This document shows, one piece after another, positions 46,866 through 57,393 of a stretch of 64,000 nucleotides of DNA (its first letter is position 1; each line of letters opens with the position of its first letter). Source of the DNA: Gammaproteobacteria bacterium (GTDB taxonomy: Bacteria > Pseudomonadota > Gammaproteobacteria > Steroidobacterales > Woeseiaceae); contig JAOTVR010000008.1 in assembly GCA_029863305.1 (NCBI GenBank), positions 1 through 64,000 on the forward strand, read 5' to 3'. The notes under the pieces are model-generated. The model did not search any database, was not told the DNA's origin, and saw nothing but the letters and a program-made list of their open reading frames with translations. The translations under genes and the position numbers were made by a program.

Positions 46866-48692
46866 CTAGAGTGGCAGATACACGACGGTATTGGTCAGCA
46901 AGATCATAATGAATACCAGGCAGGTGACCATCGGCCCAAGGTAAATCCTGCCCGTCAATCTGAAGAAGTAGCGATTGAAGTACGGCAATACGAACATCAT
47001 CGGCACCACCGCGAAGAGCAGATTGATGTAAAGCCAGCCGTCGGTCCAGTAAACGGTTCCTGTCATTGCAAACGTCACGTACTGCACCACGACGATGAGC
47101 AACAATCCAAGGGAGTTACCGATACCGGCGATCAGCATGCTCTTCCACTCCGCCTGCCCTGCCGTGCGCAGCGCGCCGTTAACCCGCAGTGAATTGGACA
47201 GGAAAAAGAGGAAGAAAAATGGCGCATACATGACCAGCAACACGAGCTCTACCGGACGAAAGATTCGTACCCCCATAAAGAGAAAACGGTAATCCACGTG
47301 AAATACGTAGTAGATCGTGAACAGCAACAGAAAGTAGAGGGCGAACAGCGTCAGCGCCAGCGCAGCGGTCCGGCACAACTCCGAAGCGCCGATCCTTGCA
47401 CCCCACATCTCTGCTACCACACCGTTGCGCTTGCCATGAAAACGAAAACTCAACCAGAACATGAGAAAGCCAACGAGTCCGTTGAGGACGGCCCACATCA
47501 TGACGGCGTTATTCATGCGTTGCGGGAAGAACCAGGTCTGTTCGCGCGTCGATGCAGCCACAAAGAGTTTCTGCGACAGCTCTGACATGGGAATGTACGA
47601 GAAGCAGGCAATCAGCGCCGCGACGGCGAACAAGACCCAGAAAAGCGCTTTGCCCCTGCCCTGTGGCCGCGGCAGGGCAGGAGGCAAAGGGTGCACCAAC
47701 GAATCAAAAACAGGGATTCTTAACAAGACCTGACCCATCGGTACCAGCAGTACGATGGCCGCGACCAGGGAAATCAGGCTCAGCAGTTCCTTCCAGTACC
47801 AGATCTGATCGCGACTGGACAAGCCGCTATCGATCGCGAACGCCTTTTCGAAGTATTCGATCTGATTGGCAGTCGCTTCGAGGATGTAAGGCTGGAATGG
47901 ATGCAGGATGCGTTCGTTATAAACAACACGAAGATTTCTTTCTTTGACGTTACCGTAGTACCGACCAGGCGTAATCTCGTCGAGCATCACCTCGCCGCCC
48001 GTGCGGGCGCTATTGACGAGTCGCAACGCCTCAGGAGCGTGGCGCATGTCCGCGTTCTTCAGCTCATTGCGGTACGCACCCTCATCGTAGTAGGCGTAGC
48101 TCATGCCAACGTTGGAGCGCACATCCCTGAGAACTTCATCCGTCAGGGTCAGCACGTAGCCCGACACAAACACCGAGTGCAGCTTGCTCGGCTCACCGCT
48201 TTGCTGCGCCTCCTTCCCGAAATAACTGGCGCCGCGTATTGCCGCGTTGCCGCCCGCCGAATGCCCGGTCGCCCCGATGCGGGCCTTGTCGACGTAGTTC
48301 AGGTTCGGTGTACCGGCCGCATACTCGACAACGGCAAACATGCCGTAGCCTTCCGTCGTCGCGGCGCGCCGGCTCATCGACGCACTCGAGCCTCCCTGAG
48401 CATAGGGATCAATGGAAATGACCACGATGCCGCGGCGTGCGAGTTCGATGGCGATATTCGATAACGCCTCTTTGGAACGTTGGAATCCCGGCACCACGAC
48501 GACCAACGGCGAAGGGCTCTCGGCTGTCGCCGATCGAGGCTTGAACAGATCCGCAACGAGCCACTGACCATTCTGTGTCGGCAACTTGAAGTCATGCACC
48601 TGGACAACTCCTCCCGAGGTCTGAATGAGCGATGCGCCCGCGCTCGCCAGCAATACGATAGCCAAGAGCACGAACAGTAGCTTGTTACTCAT
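46866..48692 (-). CDS. Alpha/beta hydrolase with C-terminal multi-TM domain
   Basis: LVVVVPGFQRSKEALSNIAIELARRGIVVISIDPYAQGGSS; GATGHSAGGNAAIRG; multiple TM helices. Confidence 0.8.
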   Translation of the reverse strand: MSNKLLFVLLAIVLLASAGASLIQTSGGVVQVHDFKLPTQNGQWLVADLFKPRSATAESPSPLVVVVPGFQRSKEALSNIAIELARRGIVVISIDPYAQGGSSASMSRRAATTEGYGMFAVVEYAAGTPNLNYVDKARIGATGHSAGGNAAIRGASYFGKEAQQSGEPSKLHSVFVSGYVLTLTDEVLRDVRSNVGMSYAYYDEGAYRNELKNADMRHAPEALRLVNSARTGGEVMLDEITPGRYYGNVKERNLRVVYNERILHPFQPYILEATANQIEYFEKAFAIDSGLSSRDQIWYWKELLSLISLVAAIVLLVPMGQVLLRIPVFDSLVHPLPPALPRPQGRGKALFWVLFAVAALIACFSYIPMSELSQKLFVAASTREQTWFFPQRMNNAVMMWAVLNGLVGFLMFWLSFRFHGKRNGVVAEMWGARIGASELCRTAALALTLFALYFLLLFTIYYVFHVDYRFLFMGVRIFRPVELVLLVMYAPFFFLFFLSNSLRVNGALRTAGQAEWKSMLIAGIGNSLGLLLIVVVQYVTFAMTGTVYWTDGWLYINLLFAVVPMMFVLPYFNRYFFRLTGRIYLGPMVTCLVFIMILLTNTVVYLPL

Positions 48693-48722
48693 AAGGCGGG
48701 CTCCTGCAGTATCATTCGAATC

Positions 48723-49895
48723 ATGGTCAGCCGTTTTCTTGTTATTGCGCTCATTGCCCTGGTCAGCTTTGCGGCTTCCGCGGATGATCGATATTGCGAA
48801 AATGGGCTGATTGCTGTCGATGCACGACATGCCGGCGGTGATCTGGACGGATGCAGATTCAAATCAGGAGATTCCGTCGAGCTTACGTTTCGTCCCGAAG
48901 ACCGGTCCGTTGATAACGATTTCTCCTGGTTTTCCTTCCGCGTAACGGCGAAGAAACCTCAGAAGATCAAAATCAGGATGCGCTTCCCTGACGGCTACGC
49001 TCGCTTCTGGCCAAAAATCAGTCATGACGGAAAATCCTGGACACCCGCTGCCGAAGCTGCCGTACGCCGGAACTGGTCGAAGAAGTCCATGACACTCATT
49101 GTCACAGCCGGCGAATCTGCAACATGGGTTTCGGCGCAGGAGTTGCTCACGCAGTCCTATTATGATCAGTGGCTCGAAGAATTGGCGGCGCATCAGGACA
49201 TACTCACGGCCGAGATTGGCAAGAGTGTCGAAGGTCGACCGGTGACGCTGGTCAAAACTTCGAACAAACGTGAGGCGATTGTCCTGCTTGGCCGGCAGCA
49301 CCCGACCGAGGTCCCCGGCGCACTGGCCATGCGCGTCTTTGTCGACGCGCTCCTCGCAGACACCGTACTCGCGAAAGAATTCCGCGAGCGCTTCACGCTG
49401 CTGATTGTCCCCCTCGTCAACCCCGACGGCGTGGAGAATGGACACTCGCGCCACAACGCCGGTGGCACCGACCTGAACCGCGACTGGGGTCCATTTACGC
49501 AACCCGAAACGCAGAGCATCGCCGGGCTACTGGAGGCCGTGGATAAGCTGAAAATGACGCCGAGACTGATGCTCGACTTCCATGCCACCAAGTACACTGA
49601 TTCTTTGCTCTTTTATACGCAACTGACTGAAGACGAAACCGACCCCCCGAATTTCGCGACCAACTGGTTGTACAGTGTCCGCTCGCGCTTGCCTGATTTT
49701 GCATTTGTTCATGACCCGCGTCCGACATCCGAACAGCCCAACACCAAAGGCTATTTCTATACTCGCTACGGCATTCCTTCCTTTACCTACGAACTCGGTG
49801 ACGAAGCAGATCGAGAGTCGATTCGCGCGTCAACGCCGATATTCGCCGAAGAAATGATGCGCGTCATGTTGCAGGCCGACTTACCCGGGACCTGA
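48723..49895 (+). CDS. M14 family zinc carboxypeptidase, secreted
   Basis: Signal peptide; LLGRQHPTEVPGALAMRVFVDAL; VNPDGVENGHSRHNAGGTDLNRDWG; LDFHATKY. Confidence 0.92.
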   Translation: MVSRFLVIALIALVSFAASADDRYCENGLIAVDARHAGGDLDGCRFKSGDSVELTFRPEDRSVDNDFSWFSFRVTAKKPQKIKIRMRFPDGYARFWPKISHDGKSWTPAAEAAVRRNWSKKSMTLIVTAGESATWVSAQELLTQSYYDQWLEELAAHQDILTAEIGKSVEGRPVTLVKTSNKREAIVLLGRQHPTEVPGALAMRVFVDALLADTVLAKEFRERFTLLIVPLVNPDGVENGHSRHNAGGTDLNRDWGPFTQPETQSIAGLLEAVDKLKMTPRLMLDFHATKYTDSLLFYTQLTEDETDPPNFATNWLYSVRSRLPDFAFVHDPRPTSEQPNTKGYFYTRYGIPSFTYELGDEADRESIRASTPIFAEEMMRVMLQADLPGT

Positions 49896-51483
49896 GCACC
49901 CGGCCGGGCCTTGCGCCAGTCATTTCCTTGTTCAGTAACACCGCACTGCCGTTGACGAAAACATGGTGCACACCCTCGGCGTACCGATGTGGATCGTCGA
50001 AGGTTGCTTTGTCGATGATCTCGTCAGGATCGAATACCGCAATATCCGCCATCGCGCCAACATCGAGACGGCCGCGATCATTGATGTTGATTCGATCGGC
50101 CGGCATGCGCGTCATCTTATTGATCGCTGATGTCAGCGACAGCAGGCCGCGCTCCCTGACATAGTGCCCGAGCACTTTGGCGTTAGTGCCGTAATAGCGG
50201 GGATGTGGCCGCAGCTTGCCCGGCGCCATTATGCCGCCGTCGGATGCAATCATCGTCTTCGGGTGCAGCATGATGCGATCGACATCCTCCAGCGACATCG
50301 CGTGATAAACGCAGGTGCAGCCACCGGCATACTGCAATTCCATTATGAGTTCTGCAGCGTTCCCGATACTGGCTTCGATGTCCCGCTGCACCAGAACGTC
50401 CGCCAGGTTCAAGCCGTTAAGTGATGGATCCCACACACAACTGGCCAGCGACACTCGTGACGGATCATTGCCGCCGCGCTCATTGATCATCGAGAAGACG
50501 ATGCCTTCCCTGATTTTCGTGCGCTGCGCGGGATCTTCGAGACGCAATTTGAGGGCATCGGTACCACCCTCCAGACTCCAGCGCGGGAATACTGCCAGCA
50601 GACCGGTAGAAGACGCCGCGTACGGATACTGATCGCTCGTAACGTCCGTACCGCGACGAATCGCAGCATCGACCAGATCCAGCGTCTTTGTTGAACTCCC
50701 CCACATCGGTGCACCCATCACTTTGTGGTGTGTGATTTGAACCGGAATACCGGATTCTTCGCCAATGCGGATTGTTTCCTCGATCGACTCCAGCAGGCCA
50801 AGCGCTTCATTGCGCATGTGGCTGATGTAGATGCCATCGTACTTCGCCGCGACCCTGGCCAATTCGATAAGTTCTTCGGTCGGCGCAAAACTGCCGGGCG
50901 CATACAAAAGGCCCGATGACAGGCCGAAAGCACCACTTTGCATTGCTACCTCGACCACGTGCCGCATTTGCTGCAGTTCCGCGTCAGTCGCCGGTCGATT
51001 GTCGTAACCCATGACCGTCTCACGCACAGTTCCATGGCCGACGAAGGTGCCGTAGTTGACACTCGCCGGGCTTTCACCGAGTTTCGCAAAGTCATTTTCA
51101 ATCGGTAATGGTGACCGGCCATCGGGACCGCCGATCACGCTCGTGACGCCCTGTCGAATCAGGTTTTCGGCGTCGGGCCAGAGATAGATGCCGCTGCGCG
51201 ATTGATTTGGGCGAATCGCATGGCTGTGGATGTCGATGAAACCCGGCGCGACCGCAAGCCCCGTGACATCGAGAACCAGGTCAGCCGGATGATCCCTGAG
51301 ATTGCCTATCGCAACGATGCGGTCCCCTTCGATACCGACGTCGGTGATAACCGGTTCTTCATCGAGCCCGTTGTAGACAGTGCCACCGATGAGTACGACG
51401 TCAAGCGACTCCTGAACCGAGTCGTGGGGCCCGGAACATCCCAGCAGTAGCACGGCAAGTGCCAGGCCACTAGACCAGCGCAT
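49864..51483 (-). CDS. N-acyl-D-amino-acid deacylase (D-aminoacylase) family lipoprotein
   Basis: Lipobox AVLLLGCSG; VAPGFIDIHSHAI; YISHMRNE; GESGIPVQITHHKVMG; IASDGGIMAPGKLRPHPRYYGT. Confidence 0.92.
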   Translation of the reverse strand: MRWSSGLALAVLLLGCSGPHDSVQESLDVVLIGGTVYNGLDEEPVITDVGIEGDRIVAIGNLRDHPADLVLDVTGLAVAPGFIDIHSHAIRPNQSRSGIYLWPDAENLIRQGVTSVIGGPDGRSPLPIENDFAKLGESPASVNYGTFVGHGTVRETVMGYDNRPATDAELQQMRHVVEVAMQSGAFGLSSGLLYAPGSFAPTEELIELARVAAKYDGIYISHMRNEALGLLESIEETIRIGEESGIPVQITHHKVMGAPMWGSSTKTLDLVDAAIRRGTDVTSDQYPYAASSTGLLAVFPRWSLEGGTDALKLRLEDPAQRTKIREGIVFSMINERGGNDPSRVSLASCVWDPSLNGLNLADVLVQRDIEASIGNAAELIMELQYAGGCTCVYHAMSLEDVDRIMLHPKTMIASDGGIMAPGKLRPHPRYYGTNAKVLGHYVRERGLLSLTSAINKMTRMPADRININDRGRLDVGAMADIAVFDPDEIIDKATFDDPHRYAEGVHHVFVNGSAVLLNKEMTGARPGRVLRSRVSRPAT

Positions 51484-53020
51484 TGGGAGCCAGGTAGAGG
51501 GCGACGATCGTCACGATGACAATGCCGATCAGGTTGAGGACTACGCCTGCCCGAACCATTTGCGGAATCGTGATCTGACCTGTTGCGAAGACGATCGCGT
51601 TCGGCGGTGTGGCAACCGGCAACATGAACGCACAGCTTGCGGCGATCGTAATCGGTACGGTCAGGAACAGCGGCGGAATCCCCGCCTGGATCGCGATAGC
51701 GCCCATCACCGGCAACAGCGTTGCGGTTGTGGCGAGGTTGCTCGTCAGTTCGGTCAGGAAGATCACCAGCGCCACCGCAGCGACGACCAGTACGGCGAGT
51801 CCCCAGGCGTTTAGCGGTGCGAGACTTTCGCCGAGCCACAATGCGAGCCCGGTATTCGAAACCGCTGCCGCCAGACTCAGGCCGCCGCCAAACAGGATGA
51901 GCACGCCCCATGGCAGTCGCGTGGCGTCATGCCAGGTCATGAGCTGCGGCTGCGATGGATTGCCGCTGGGCAACATGAACAGCAATACGCCTGCGGTCAT
52001 CACGATACCTGCATCGGACACACCGGTGATGCCCAGCAGCTCCGTGAGGGGACGCCGCAGCATCCATGAGAAAATCACGCAACCGAAGATGACGGCGACG
52101 CGGCGTTCCGGCGTCGTCATCGGCCCCATCTCCTCGCGCAACTGGTGCAGATGATCGTTCACTGCGTCGCTGGCCGGGATATTGACCGGGTGCAGAAAAC
52201 GCGTCAGGACGATCCACGCAACTGGCAGCATCACCAACGTCACCGGAACGCCGACAAGCATCCAGCGGGCGAAACTGATCTCGATGCCGTAGTTCTCCGC
52301 AAGATAGCCAATCAATAACGCGTTCGGTGGCGTACCGACCAGTGTCGCCAGCCCGCCGATACTCGCCGAGTAGGCGAGACCCAGCAGCATCGCAATCTGG
52401 AAATCATTACGCCTCTTTTCGGACAGGTCGGGGATGTTGTCGCGAATCACAGCGATCACCGACAGCACAATCGGCAACAACATCATCGTCGTCGACGTGT
52501 TGGTCATCCACATGCTCAGCATGGCGCAGACAAACATGAAGCCACCGATGAGGCGTCGTCCGTCGGTTCCCGTGCGATCGAGGATGGCGAGTGCAATGCG
52601 CCGGTGCAGATTCCAGCGCTCGAGCGCTAGCGCCATCAGGAAGCCACCGAGGAACAGATAGATGATCGGGTTCGCATAGTGCGCAGCCGCATTGCGCAGC
52701 GTCGCGATGCCCAGCGGTTCGAATATAACGATCGGCAAGAACGCGGTGACCGGTACCGGAATCGCCTCGGTTGCCCACCAGATCGCCATCCACAATCCAA
52801 TGGCAGCCGCGCGCCAGGCCTGCACGTTCATCACGTCTTGCCATTGATCAGTCGCCAGCATCGTGGCGAATACGGCCGGGCCAAGAACACGGCCAACCAG
52901 CTGGTACGTCTCGATTGGCCGGTTGACCGAAGGTTCAGCGGTATTGGGTGATGTAATCAATGTTCGGGCCCCGGACAACCGCGACAGGGAACCCTGTGGG
53001 CTCCCTGTCGCGCCTGGCAT
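51470..53020 (-). CDS. SLC13/DASS family anion transporter
   Basis: WMAIWWATEAIPVPVTAFLPIVIFEPLGI; FMFVCAMLSMWMTNTSTTMMLLPI; TLVGTPPNALL; LTELTSNLATTATLLPV. Confidence 0.93.
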   Translation of the reverse strand: MPGATGSPQGSLSRLSGARTLITSPNTAEPSVNRPIETYQLVGRVLGPAVFATMLATDQWQDVMNVQAWRAAAIGLWMAIWWATEAIPVPVTAFLPIVIFEPLGIATLRNAAAHYANPIIYLFLGGFLMALALERWNLHRRIALAILDRTGTDGRRLIGGFMFVCAMLSMWMTNTSTTMMLLPIVLSVIAVIRDNIPDLSEKRRNDFQIAMLLGLAYSASIGGLATLVGTPPNALLIGYLAENYGIEISFARWMLVGVPVTLVMLPVAWIVLTRFLHPVNIPASDAVNDHLHQLREEMGPMTTPERRVAVIFGCVIFSWMLRRPLTELLGITGVSDAGIVMTAGVLLFMLPSGNPSQPQLMTWHDATRLPWGVLILFGGGLSLAAAVSNTGLALWLGESLAPLNAWGLAVLVVAAVALVIFLTELTSNLATTATLLPVMGAIAIQAGIPPLFLTVPITIAASCAFMLPVATPPNAIVFATGQITIPQMVRAGVVLNLIGIVIVTIVALYLAPNALV

Positions 53021-53023
53021 GAA

Positions 53024-56000
53024 CTAGAAGTCCAGTTTCAGATCGAGGTAATACGCACGCGGCAGATCGCGATGCACGTCGGACCAGTAACCGAACCTGA
53101 CGTCAGCGAGTGGCGCACGCTCATCGAAAACATTGTTAATACCGAATCGAACTCGAGCGTCGGTGTCGCCGAAAGTCTTAAACTCGTAGTCGAGCGACGC
53201 ATTGAATGTGTACATCGAAGGAACCACGTAGAGCGGCCCGTTACCATCGTCGAAAGTCAGCGCCGTCTGCACCAAATCACTGACATACACACCACTCATC
53301 GAAGCGCCCCAGTCATTGTTCCGCCAGGACAGCCGTAGCGTATGCTTCTCTTTAGGATTGCCGTTCTGACGAATGAGGTCCGAAAAACCCCGAATCGACA
53401 ATCCGGCGGGAAGGACACCGTCATCTATTGCGGTGAGAAGCTCGAGGGCAGGACCGCTGGGCACCTGGCTGTACTCGGTCAGATACGCGGCGACATAACG
53501 CAGATCAAATGTTCCGACACTGCTGTCGTAGTTGAAGTAGACGCCAATGTCATGACCTTTGATCTTGCGTGTATCGAGGTTGGCGTACGTATCTTCAACC
53601 CGCAAAACCGGAGCAGCCGGGCAGATGCCTGCTCCGAGGTAGAGGTCTATTTCCTCCTGCTCCAGGGTTGCCGGGTCGCCACGAACAACGGCGGGATTTC
53701 CAACGGCTGACGCGCAGTTGCCGGTGCCTGCTTCAATCCTGCGCAACAAGTCGAGCGCGGTGTGGTTCTCTTCGCCGAACAGGCCGATCGTGTCGTCCTT
53801 TTCGATCGACCAATAGTCGACCGTCAGTGTCAGGTGCTCATTGGGACTGAACACGAGACCTACTGACGCATTCGTCGATTCCTCCGGCACTAGACTCGAA
53901 CTACCGCCTGCTGTTCGTTGCATCGAGTAACTGCATTCCGCGTCACCTGGCTTGGCATAGAAACACGGGAAGTCGTTGATCCCGGGGTTTGTACGTGCCA
54001 CGCCGGATTCGTTCACAGTGACGAGATTGGGAACCCGGTACGCTTCAGAAATCGAACCGCGAAACAGCAGCTGTTCGGCAGGTCGCCAGCCAACGGCAAT
54101 TTTCCCGACCGTTGTATCGCCGACATCAGAAAAATCTTCGTAACGCATTGCCGCCTGCACGTCGAAATTACTGGCTAATGGAATTTGCAGTTCCACAAAC
54201 GCCGAGGTCACATCCCTCTCGCCTTTGCTATCGAGACTGGGACTCGAGTTCATGACGTCAGCGACCAACGGAAAGCCGGCCCCGGAGTCGTCGATAAACT
54301 CGATCGTCCCATCGAGACGCGGATCCCTGTCATCGACGAAGGACTCCTGACGGAACTCGATGCCGGCGACCATGCCGACCTGGCCTGCAGGCATGCCGAA
54401 CAGATCGTTTTTCGAAACCCTGAAATCGATCGATTTGAGCTCAGTCTCATTATCCCTGCGGACATCGATCAGGGCCGGCGTGATATCGGCGTCGCGACCG
54501 ATGAACGGGTTATAGGCTGACGGTGTGGAGTCATTGAGCATCTGCGTGATAATCGTATTCGAAATACGATTGTGGGTGACGTCTTCCTTGGTTGCGCGCG
54601 ACCAACTGACAGCGCCTTCCCAGTCCCAGCTGCCCATTTCACCGCGAAAACCCTGCAGAATTCTGAACGTCTCGCCGTCGTTGTCGACTATACGTGGCAC
54701 CTGGGTCCATCTGTAATTATCGATACTCAAATCAAAGCCCGCACAAGGCACGCCGCCGTTGGTATCGTCTCCAATCAGTTCGAATGGCAGTCGATTCGGA
54801 TTGTCGCTGCCATCAGCAAGCGTGCAGACCCCGAACGGATTCCAGTAATTCTCCGCCGGCACCTGGTATTTTGCGACGCTACCCAGTCTCGCCGAGGCAT
54901 GCCGTATCGTATTGGTGTAGGACAGGTACGCCGAAACTTCCGTGAAACTTTCGACGCCGCTGGCAAATTCATGATTCAGGAACGCAAATACGTTAACCCT
55001 GTCGAGGTCTGAAAAGAGGTCCCGATCTTCGTTGTTGTTATAGCGATAAATTGGGGCATCATCATCATTACCGCACACGCCGGCTCCGGGGTAAAACGCC
55101 CAGTCACAGTCCGGGTGGCCGACCGGATAAACCTGAAACTCTCCCGCCGTATCGGTGATGTCATTGCCGACCAGGCCATAGCGATCCCGATTACTGCTCG
55201 GATTGACGCTGGTGTTGATATCGAACTGACCGTACTCGGAGTTGGTGCTGCTGTTATAAAATCGCGTGCAGGCATCATCACCGCCGTTTACATCCCGATC
55301 CTCGCAATCCGGCTCGGCCCACGGCGAGCCTTCGGGCAGCAATCGACGATAGTCATCGTTGGCCCATTTCGGATCATCCTGCGAGTTGATGCGATCGCGA
55401 TGATAATAGTCCGCGAATAGGCTGAAGTTGGTATTACCGCCGTTAAAATTCCTGCCCCACTCGACTGTCAGTCGTTGGTTCGTGCTGGGCAGTCCGTCAT
55501 AGGCATTGTATCTGGCCCTGAGGCTAAGGCCCTCATACTCCTTTTTCATGACATAGTTCACGACGCCGGCGACAGCATCAGCACCGTAAATGGCCGAAGC
55601 ACCATCGCGCAGCACTTCAACACGCTCCAAACCAAACACGGGCAGTGACTGTGAGTTGACCGAGTTCACAGGGACGAAACTACCGCCGACCAGCTCCGTC
55701 TGGTAACTGGCTGCATTGACCATGCGTCTGCCGTTAAGCAGCACCAGCGTGTTGCCCGTACCGAGGTTTCTCAGGTTGTAAGCACCCATATCACCGCGGG
55801 CCGAGTTTACGCCGCCACTGATGTTCTCCGCCTCAGTATGAAAATTCGACCCTTGCTCAGCCATGAACTCGAGCAACTCATCACCCGAGTCGACGCCGAG
55901 AATCTCGATATCCTCCGCGGTGACGACCGACACGGCGAGTGCGTCAGAGATCCTTGCGCCTTTGATCTGCGTTCCGGTAACGACGACCTCGTCGATACGC

Positions 56001-56122
56001 GAGTCGTCATCGGCGGCTTCGTCCTGTGCCAGCGCATTGCCAACTGCCAATGGCAATGCGAACACACTCAGGAGCGATGTGGCACGGCGAATACCGCACG
56101 GAAATGTGCTCTGGACTGACAT
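53024..56122 (-). CDS. TonB-dependent receptor
   Basis: TonB box-like IDEVVVTGTQI, plug LRNLGTGNTLVLLNGRRMVNAASYQTELVGGSFVPVNSVNSQSLPVFGLERVEVLRDGASAIYGADAVAGVVNYVMKK; C-terminal YYLDLKLDF. Confidence 0.95.
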   Translation of the reverse strand: MSVQSTFPCGIRRATSLLSVFALPLAVGNALAQDEAADDDSRIDEVVVTGTQIKGARISDALAVSVVTAEDIEILGVDSGDELLEFMAEQGSNFHTEAENISGGVNSARGDMGAYNLRNLGTGNTLVLLNGRRMVNAASYQTELVGGSFVPVNSVNSQSLPVFGLERVEVLRDGASAIYGADAVAGVVNYVMKKEYEGLSLRARYNAYDGLPSTNQRLTVEWGRNFNGGNTNFSLFADYYHRDRINSQDDPKWANDDYRRLLPEGSPWAEPDCEDRDVNGGDDACTRFYNSSTNSEYGQFDINTSVNPSSNRDRYGLVGNDITDTAGEFQVYPVGHPDCDWAFYPGAGVCGNDDDAPIYRYNNNEDRDLFSDLDRVNVFAFLNHEFASGVESFTEVSAYLSYTNTIRHASARLGSVAKYQVPAENYWNPFGVCTLADGSDNPNRLPFELIGDDTNGGVPCAGFDLSIDNYRWTQVPRIVDNDGETFRILQGFRGEMGSWDWEGAVSWSRATKEDVTHNRISNTIITQMLNDSTPSAYNPFIGRDADITPALIDVRRDNETELKSIDFRVSKNDLFGMPAGQVGMVAGIEFRQESFVDDRDPRLDGTIEFIDDSGAGFPLVADVMNSSPSLDSKGERDVTSAFVELQIPLASNFDVQAAMRYEDFSDVGDTTVGKIAVGWRPAEQLLFRGSISEAYRVPNLVTVNESGVARTNPGINDFPCFYAKPGDAECSYSMQRTAGGSSSLVPEESTNASVGLVFSPNEHLTLTVDYWSIEKDDTIGLFGEENHTALDLLRRIEAGTGNCASAVGNPAVVRGDPATLEQEEIDLYLGAGICPAAPVLRVEDTYANLDTRKIKGHDIGVYFNYDSSVGTFDLRYVAAYLTEYSQVPSGPALELLTAIDDGVLPAGLSIRGFSDLIRQNGNPKEKHTLRLSWRNNDWGASMSGVYVSDLVQTALTFDDGNGPLYVVPSMYTFNASLDYEFKTFGDTDARVRFGINNVFDERAPLADVRFGYWSDVHRDLPRAYYLDLKLDF

Positions 56123-56298
56123 GTTTTCTCCCCCTGCTTGTGGCCGGATTCTCTGCCCGGCGACGAGCGCACAAATGCGCTCTATTAGGTGTATAACGCG
56201 CGACCGCTGCAAAATCCGCTATCCAGGCGAAATATTTGCCGTATGCGCCCAAGCTAGCAGGGCCCGGGGTCGTGGGCCAATGACTTGACTTTGCCCAC

Positions 56299-56317
56299 CC
56301 ATGAGTCCGGGTTATGG
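56299..56317. promoter_or_regulatory. Candidate LysR operator, copy 1
   Basis: CCATGAGTCCGGGTTATGG; matches CCATAA-N7-TTATGG with one mismatch; contains T-N11-A. Confidence 0.65.
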
Positions 56318-56361
56318 AGTAAATCAATTTCTCGGTGTTTTCAGGCCGCGATTCGGCTAAG

Positions 56362-56380
56362 GTATAACCAGTAGTTATGG
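56362..56380. promoter_or_regulatory. Candidate LysR operator, copy 2 (13 bp upstream of the lysR-type ATG)
   Basis: GTATAACCAGTAGTTATGG; ATAA-N7-TTAT core with T-N11-A. Confidence 0.65.
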
Positions 56381-56393
56381 GGAGGCTGCGGCC

Positions 56394-57284
56394 ATGCGAT
56401 TGCGGCAAATCGAGGTATTCCACGCGATTTACACCAGCGGGTCCATGACCAACGCTGCGAAAATTCTCAACGTCTCGCAACCATCGGTCAGTAAGGTCCT
56501 GGCACATGCGGAACAGCAACTCGGCTATGCCTTGTTCGACCGGGTCAAAGGCAAGCTCGTCGCGACCCCCGAGGCAGACCGGCTGTTTGGCCTGGTCGCA
56601 AACGTGTTCGAGCATGTCGAACAGCTCAGGCATGTTGCCGCGAATCTGCGCGCGTCCGACGTTGGCAAGGTGCGCATCGCGGCAACCCCGGCATTTGGTG
56701 TGGATTTCCTGCCGACGGCCATCAGTTCCTATCTCGACGATCATGCCGACACCGTTTTCGAGATCGAGACACTGCACCACGATGAAATCGCCGATGCGTT
56801 GCTCGAGTCCCGTGTCGATATCGGTCTTGCGTTCAATCCGGTGCCTGTGCCAGGTCTGCTGACAGAGGCAATCGCGAGCGGCGAATTTGTTGCCATTACG
56901 CCGAAAAATATCGATTTTGGCGACCAGGCCCGGGTCACGGTTCAATCACTGGCCGAGCTTCCTTTCATCAGCCTCAGCGGTCGCGGCCCGCTCGGCCGAC
57001 TGCTGTCGAGCCACCTGGAGGGCTGCGACGTCGACCTCGACACGATCGTCTATACGGAGACTTATCACATCGCGAAAGCGCTGGTTGTCAAAGGCGTCGG
57101 TGCATCAATCGTCGATGCGTTCACAGCGTATTCGACCGCAGGGGAAAATATCCGGAGCTGGCCGCTGGATCCACCCCTGCGCTATTCGGTCGAGGTCGTG
57201 AGCGCCGACAGCATGCCCTTGTCCATACTCAGCCGACGATTCATCGATCACCTGCGAATCGTCATGACCGGCTACCTGCGATAA
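56394..57284 (+). CDS. LysR family transcriptional regulator
   Basis: MRLRQIEVFHAIYTSGSMTNAAKILNVSQPSVSKVLAHAEQQLGYALFDRVKGKLVATPEA. Confidence 0.96.
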   Translation: MRLRQIEVFHAIYTSGSMTNAAKILNVSQPSVSKVLAHAEQQLGYALFDRVKGKLVATPEADRLFGLVANVFEHVEQLRHVAANLRASDVGKVRIAATPAFGVDFLPTAISSYLDDHADTVFEIETLHHDEIADALLESRVDIGLAFNPVPVPGLLTEAIASGEFVAITPKNIDFGDQARVTVQSLAELPFISLSGRGPLGRLLSSHLEGCDVDLDTIVYTETYHIAKALVVKGVGASIVDAFTAYSTAGENIRSWPLDPPLRYSVEVVSADSMPLSILSRRFIDHLRIVMTGYLR

Positions 57285-57292
57285 CAAAGCAG

Positions 57293-57311
57293 CCATAAGC
57301 TGCGGTTATGG
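57293..57311. promoter_or_regulatory. Candidate LysR operator, copy 3 (upstream of dadA-like gene)
   Basis: CCATAAGCTGCGGTTATGG, perfect 6-bp arms, 7-bp spacer, T-N11-A. Confidence 0.75.
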
Positions 57312-57393
57312 GCGCACATCAAAAGGACATTGGCCGGACCGCAGAGCACATCAGTAACATGATCGCGACCGTTATCTAAAGTCGGGAGCAGCT

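Noticed and set aside
56007-56945. 312-aa minus-strand ORF opposite the LysR gene
   Set aside because: Shadow of an unambiguous LysR regulator; would also span the operator region.
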